35,531 nt of DNA. Source: Owenweeksia sp. Its GTDB lineage: Bacteria > Bacteroidota > Bacteroidia > Flavobacteriales > Schleiferiaceae. Each line of letters starts with the position of its first letter. Position 1 is the first letter of the stretch. Below, in pieces: positions 31,683 to 35,531 of this stretch. The stretch is taken from assembly GCA_028277105.1 (NCBI GenBank), contig JANQHO010000083.1:1-35531 (forward strand), in the 5' to 3' direction. Both the position numbers and the translations under genes were made by a program. The notes under the pieces are model-generated. The model did not search any database and was not told where the DNA came from. It saw only the letters and a program-made list of their open reading frames with translations.

Positions 31683-34316
31683 ATGAAACTGCTTAAGTCA
31701 ATAATATTTTTAACTGCTGTGCTGTTTCAGCACCTTGCCCTGTCGCAGAATTGTGATGATCTGCAATTGAGCAATGCCCAGAGGAAGTTCGAAACAGGAA
31801 ATTTCGAAGAGGTATTTGAATTGTTGAAACCATGTGTGAAGTCAAGCACCAATTCTCAACAAAGGTTAGTGGCTCTGCGTTTATTGGCCCTGTCTAATTT
31901 TGCACTGGATAGTGTAGGGGACGCCTATGAGAATGTAGTCGAACTTCTCGAGATCAACCCTAATTATCAGGCGGGCCTATTCGATCCTCCACAATTTGCC
32001 AAGGCCATTAAGGAGCTGAAGAAGCAAAACACCTCCATTTTTGTAACCTCGGTTTCCAAAAAAGCAGAAGACGTCAAACTGACTCCTGGTACTGTAATAG
32101 TAATTGATGCACAGGAGATCAGGGAAAGGGGTTATACCGACCTCGAAGCCCTTATGAGCGATCTTCCGGGATTTGATATTTCCCGCACCCGAGCGGCCAC
32201 TTATTCCAACATCTACCAGCGTGGTTACCGGGGTAACAACACTGACCGTACACTTTTCATGGTCGATGGAGTGGAAGAGAACGATTTGTGGTCTAATATC
32301 ATGTATTTTGGAACTCAATTCCCTCTTTCCAATATCAAGCAGGTAGAGATCATTTACGGCCCGGCTTCTACCATGTATGGCCCCAACGCTTTTTCAGGAG
32401 TTATCAATATCATCACCAAAGACCCATCAACCAGCCGTTCCGGTAAACCTTACTCTGCCTACGCTGAAGTAGGATACGGTACTTATAATACCCGTTATAT
32501 AGACGCCTATGCGGCCGGAAGAGTGAGTAATGCCGCCCTCTCCCTTACTATGAGGCGCTATGAATCCAATTACCGTGACCTTTCAGAATTTGATGAGTAC
32601 GACTTTAATCCGGCAGACTATGACGAGATAGATTATCAAAGTCTTTTAACGGTAAGTCCGGCAGCATTTCCTGCTTTCGATTCTACCTACAGTTCATACG
32701 CTAACTATTCCGACTTCTATCAGGTCACTACCAATGCCGAAGGCCAGCAGATAGCCGTTCCCACTGAGTTAGCCCAGGAATACGCCCGCAATGCCGATAA
32801 AGACGGGGTGAACAGAACCATCAACGGAGAGCCCATTGGCTATGCCAACTTGGCCGACAATATCTTTTTGGAGGCCAAACTGCAACTTCCCCATTTCACC
32901 TTTGGGGGCCAGTACTGGAAGTCCAGGCAAGGGGCTATGGATTATCGGACCGATAACTACCTGGCAGGAGCTAAAAATGCTACGATATGGGTTCCGGTAC
33001 AATATCATATATACGGAAAGTACGAACGGGAGATCATTAAAGACAAACTTTCTATAGTGGATTTCCTTCAGTATCGCGTTACTTCCGTAGACGATGAGAC
33101 GAGCGTAAGCGTACTTCGCAATTACTCCAACCGCAGCCTTGGACCGGCTGCTCTGATGGACAGTGTTTCGGCCTCCTGGATCACTGCCTATTACTACCAG
33201 ATATCCCGGCAGTTCCGCAACGAGCTAAAACTGAATTATACCCCTAGCTCCAAGTTTGACCTGGTATCTGGATTGGAGTTGAGGAATAGCTTTATCCAGG
33301 GCGATTATTACCTGGCGATCTATTCTGAAGATCAGGCCACAGGCGTGCAGGATTTTCCCAGTGTTATTGAAACGGGAGGACAATCAGTTGTACCAGGAGG
33401 GGGTAACTATTACGAAATAATGGAAGTAGGAGCCTTTGCCCAAGGTACTTATAAAGCCAATAAATGGCTTAACATCATACTTGGAGGAAGGTACGACTAC
33501 AACCGGATCAGGGTGAGCGGGGGCTACGGTAGTGTCTTTAATCCCAGGGCAGCAGTGGTAGCTTACCCCGGTAACTACATCTTCAAAGTGATATACGCCA
33601 GCGCCTTCCAGAATGCTTCCAACTGGACCAAATTTGCCACTTTCGACAACCGCCAGCTCACTAACCCCACTTTGCCACCCGAAGAGGTTCAAAACGTTGA
33701 TGTATCATTGGGCTACAAGTTCAGCGAACATCTGTTTGCGGACGTTACCTATTACAATGCTACCTACCGGGGAAGCGTGGCACCGGTTCCGGTGCCCTTT
33801 AACGGAGGAACCACTCTCCAGAACCAGGCGGTGGGAGAGCTCAAGATCCAGGGCATACAAAGTAATGTGAGCTGGAAAAAGAACAATTACAAGGCTTACT
33901 TCAACTACACCTTTACCAGCCCATTCAACAACAGGATAGAGAACGGTGAACTGACGGAAGACTTTGAAAGAATAGGGGATATTGCTTCCCATCAGTTCAA
34001 TATAGGGCTCAATGCGTTTTACTTCGACCACCTTAATGTGAACCTGAGGTTCAATTACGTAGGTGAGAGGGAAACCGGGCCCGGTACTTCGGTTCCTGCT
34101 AACATGCGCACCTTCGACCCAGTGTATTTGCTCAACGGTGCTTTGATGTACAAAAACCTGCTCCCTCATTTTGACCTGCAATTTGGTTGTAACAATATTT
34201 TCGATTTTCAGTACAGCGATCCCGGTATCCGTACAGCTGATGGGGTATCCAACGCTATGGCTACTCCCCAGCTTGGAAGAAACTACTACGTAAAACTGAT
34301 CTATAGCTTATTATGA
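31683..34316 (+). CDS. TonB-dependent outer-membrane receptor with N-terminal helical repeat domain
   Basis: The 877-residue product has a signal peptide (cut near LSQ, residue 21), a TPR-like helical domain at about 23-115 (NAQRKFETGNFEEVFELLKP and RLLALSNFALDSVGDAYENV), then a plug at about 118-245 with VIVIDAQEIRERGYTD, LFMVDGVEEND and YGPASTMYGPNAFSGVINII, and a 22-strand-type barrel ending in NYYVKLIYSLL. It imports a ligand across the outer membrane using TonB energy. Most Bacteroidota receptors carry a carboxypeptidase-like N-domain instead of helical repeats. No SusD-like partner is present, so a small ligand is more likely than a glycan. It lies 7 bp after the WD40-like gene and overlaps the GNAT gene by 4 bp. 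Confidence 0.93.
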   Translation: MKLLKSIIFLTAVLFQHLALSQNCDDLQLSNAQRKFETGNFEEVFELLKPCVKSSTNSQQRLVALRLLALSNFALDSVGDAYENVVELLEINPNYQAGLFDPPQFAKAIKELKKQNTSIFVTSVSKKAEDVKLTPGTVIVIDAQEIRERGYTDLEALMSDLPGFDISRTRAATYSNIYQRGYRGNNTDRTLFMVDGVEENDLWSNIMYFGTQFPLSNIKQVEIIYGPASTMYGPNAFSGVINIITKDPSTSRSGKPYSAYAEVGYGTYNTRYIDAYAAGRVSNAALSLTMRRYESNYRDLSEFDEYDFNPADYDEIDYQSLLTVSPAAFPAFDSTYSSYANYSDFYQVTTNAEGQQIAVPTELAQEYARNADKDGVNRTINGEPIGYANLADNIFLEAKLQLPHFTFGGQYWKSRQGAMDYRTDNYLAGAKNATIWVPVQYHIYGKYEREIIKDKLSIVDFLQYRVTSVDDETSVSVLRNYSNRSLGPAALMDSVSASWITAYYYQISRQFRNELKLNYTPSSKFDLVSGLELRNSFIQGDYYLAIYSEDQATGVQDFPSVIETGGQSVVPGGGNYYEIMEVGAFAQGTYKANKWLNIILGGRYDYNRIRVSGGYGSVFNPRAAVVAYPGNYIFKVIYASAFQNASNWTKFATFDNRQLTNPTLPPEEVQNVDVSLGYKFSEHLFADVTYYNATYRGSVAPVPVPFNGGTTLQNQAVGELKIQGIQSNVSWKKNNYKAYFNYTFTSPFNNRIENGELTEDFERIGDIASHQFNIGLNAFYFDHLNVNLRFNYVGERETGPGTSVPANMRTFDPVYLLNGALMYKNLLPHFDLQFGCNNIFDFQYSDPGIRTADGVSNAMATPQLGRNYYVKLIYSLL

Positions 34317-35155
34317 CAGACCCTAGTAAATTCAGTTATCTGAAACCCTCTGATATTCTTAGGGATAGTCAGCTATTGGATGAGACATTTTACAATGAGC
34401 AAAAACACATTGTAAAGCGCATGGCCGAGATAGAGGCTTATTTCGATCAAAACAATATGTACATCCGCAAAGCGAAAATTGTCGATATCGACAATTTGCT
34501 GGAGCTTTCGATCCGCGCCTACTCTGCCTGTAAGACCAGGGATCTCGTGAATGCCTACGATCTTTACCAGTCCATCACTTACAGCTATGGGTTGGCTCTT
34601 TGTACCCGTGATAATCCGGAAAAAACAATCGGTTGCTTCTTCAATTACGCCTTCCACGCTAACGGGGATAAGGTCTGTAACTTGAAAAGGCTGGCCGTTG
34701 ACCCCGATTACCAGCATTACGGTTTGGGCAGGTATATTTTTGAATACAACCAGCTTTTTGCCTGGAAAAAATATCGCTCACGCATACAGACCGGGCTTAT
34801 CGAATACACCAACTTTGGCTCCCTCTATCTGATGCTTAACAAAATGGGAGGAGTAGTAGATTTTATTACGGACGATATGACCCCTCATTTTCTGGCTTAC
34901 TCCTTTGTCATACCCCTGAATATAGATAACTGGAAACAGATGGAAATCGCCCAGGACCGTTTATTGGATTTTCTCAAGGGGCTTAAAGAATCAAGGGACT
35001 ACATCGTATTTCAATACAATGATGAGAAAATAGCCAGGGAAGTAGCTAACAACCGGCAATTCAAGATCGCTGCGGCCCTGCAGGGAGGAAAGTATGCCGA
35101 GCATAACAGCCTCGTGGCCTTTTCCAATGAATTACTAAATGTTGAACTGAAGTAG
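34313..35155 (+). CDS. GNAT-family acetyltransferase-like protein
   Basis: The 280-residue protein carries a GNAT fold at about residues 50-190. The acetyl-CoA pyrophosphate-binding motif is LAVDPDYQHYGLGRY, with Gln134 to Gly139 giving the Q/R-x-x-G-x-G pattern. An N-terminal helical extension and a C-terminal part (about 200-280) with WKQMEIAQDRLLDFLKGL are extra to the minimal fold. It is cytoplasmic, and the acceptor substrate is unknown. It overlaps the TonB receptor stop by 4 bp (ATGA), and the next gene starts 1 bp after it, so it is firmly inside the operon. A role in modifying the imported ligand or a signalling partner is possible but not shown. Confidence 0.82.
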   Translation: MTDPSKFSYLKPSDILRDSQLLDETFYNEQKHIVKRMAEIEAYFDQNNMYIRKAKIVDIDNLLELSIRAYSACKTRDLVNAYDLYQSITYSYGLALCTRDNPEKTIGCFFNYAFHANGDKVCNLKRLAVDPDYQHYGLGRYIFEYNQLFAWKKYRSRIQTGLIEYTNFGSLYLMLNKMGGVVDFITDDMTPHFLAYSFVIPLNIDNWKQMEIAQDRLLDFLKGLKESRDYIVFQYNDEKIAREVANNRQFKIAAALQGGKYAEHNSLVAFSNELLNVELK

Positions 35156-35156
35156 T

Positions 35157-35531
35157 ATGGCAAAACTCAAATCCATAAAGTTTCAGATTTTCACAGTCAT
35201 GGCTGTTTTGGGAGTAAGCTATGCCAATGCCCAAAAGTCCGAAACCGGTATTCCTTTTGTAAGGAATTTTTACCCTTCCGATTATAATGGACATACGCAG
35301 AATTTTGATATTGCAGAAGACAGTGCCGGCAATATTTACGTGGCTAATTTTGCCGGTGTTCTGGTGTATAACGGAGAAGACTGGCAGCTCGTACTCACAC
35401 CCGACATTTCCCGGGTAACCAGTGTAGAGGCTGGTAACAAAGGTCAGATATTGGCAGGTGGTCTCAATGAAATAGGCGTGATCAAAACCTCGGAAAACGG
35501 AAGTCTTTTCTACCAGGATCTGAAAGCACTT
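35157..35531 (+). CDS. Exported propeller-type sensor, 5' part only (3' truncated by window edge)
   Basis: An ATG at 35157, 1 bp after the GNAT stop, opens a frame of 125 codons to the window end. The product begins with a signal peptide (hydrophobic FTVMAVLGVSYANA, cut before QKSETG) and continues with IPFVRNFYPSDYNGHTQNF, DIAEDSAGNIYVANFAGVLV and a YNGEDW turn. This is the opening of Bacteroidota two-component-regulator-type beta-propeller sensors, which usually continue with a Y_Y_Y domain, a membrane helix and an output domain. That output may be a histidine kinase, a DNA-binding domain or a SpoIIE phosphatase, and it lies outside the window. A SpoIIE phosphatase would complete the partner switch suggested by the STAS and HATPase genes, but this is a prediction only. 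Confidence 0.75.
   Translation, partial: MAKLKSIKFQIFTVMAVLGVSYANAQKSETGIPFVRNFYPSDYNGHTQNFDIAEDSAGNIYVANFAGVLVYNGEDWQLVLTPDISRVTSVEAGNKGQILAGGLNEIGVIKTSENGSLFYQDLKAL

Overview
The window looks like a chromosomal stretch of a Bacteroidota bacterium. The evidence is TonB-dependent receptor architecture, many Sec or lipoprotein signals followed by Gln/Asn/Cys, almost no Shine-Dalgarno sequences, TAnnTTTG-type -7 boxes, LamG/adhesin modules and a reg_prop-like sensor start. A marine Cytophagales-type or Flavobacteriia-type organism is plausible, but the genus cannot be read from the sequence. No tRNA, rRNA, CRISPR, transposase or phage gene was found.

Left part (1-6586): the tail of an unrecognised gene, then serC-serA (phosphorylated serine pathway), a lone DUF5694-like lipoprotein, and a minus-strand group of an AraC-type regulator, a SnoaL-like protein and a small outer-membrane-like protein. 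The spaces between these groups hold hairpin-rich sequence, including two copies of one REP-like element (2445-2482 and 6194-6230).

Middle part (6587-23206): a three-gene unit led by an intact 14.4-kb gene for a 4794-residue exported protein. It has about 40 divergent copies of a ~60-residue beta-rich repeat, an inserted block of four Ig-like modules, a dense Cys/His knot, a ~480-residue pentapeptide-repeat domain, three LamG-like modules and a C-terminal beta-trefoil-like domain. The gene is followed at 11 bp by an orphan secretin with a His-rich N-terminal linker, and at another 10 bp by a lipoprotein with a carboxypeptidase-regulatory-like domain. No other type II, III or IV pilus secretion genes are present. 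This suggests a dedicated export or surface-display system (inference).

Right part (23453-35531, running off the end): at least nine tightly packed plus-strand genes. They are a doubled TrpX-like substrate-binding protein, a STAS-domain protein with an unknown C-terminal domain, an ABC permease, an ABC ATPase, an NCS2 nucleobase permease fused to a degenerate RsbW-like HATPase domain, a membrane-anchored coiled-coil/WD40-like protein, a TonB-dependent receptor with an N-terminal helical repeat domain, a GNAT protein, and the start of an exported propeller sensor. Gaps are 1-10 bp or genes overlap, so this is probably one transcript. The content suggests an uptake route across both membranes wired to partner-switching (STAS/HATPase) signalling.

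The middle and right operons share a 7-bp direct repeat, GTAGACA-N4-GTAGACA, in their upstream regions. It lies at almost the same distance from a -7-like box in both, so one regulator may control the two systems together.
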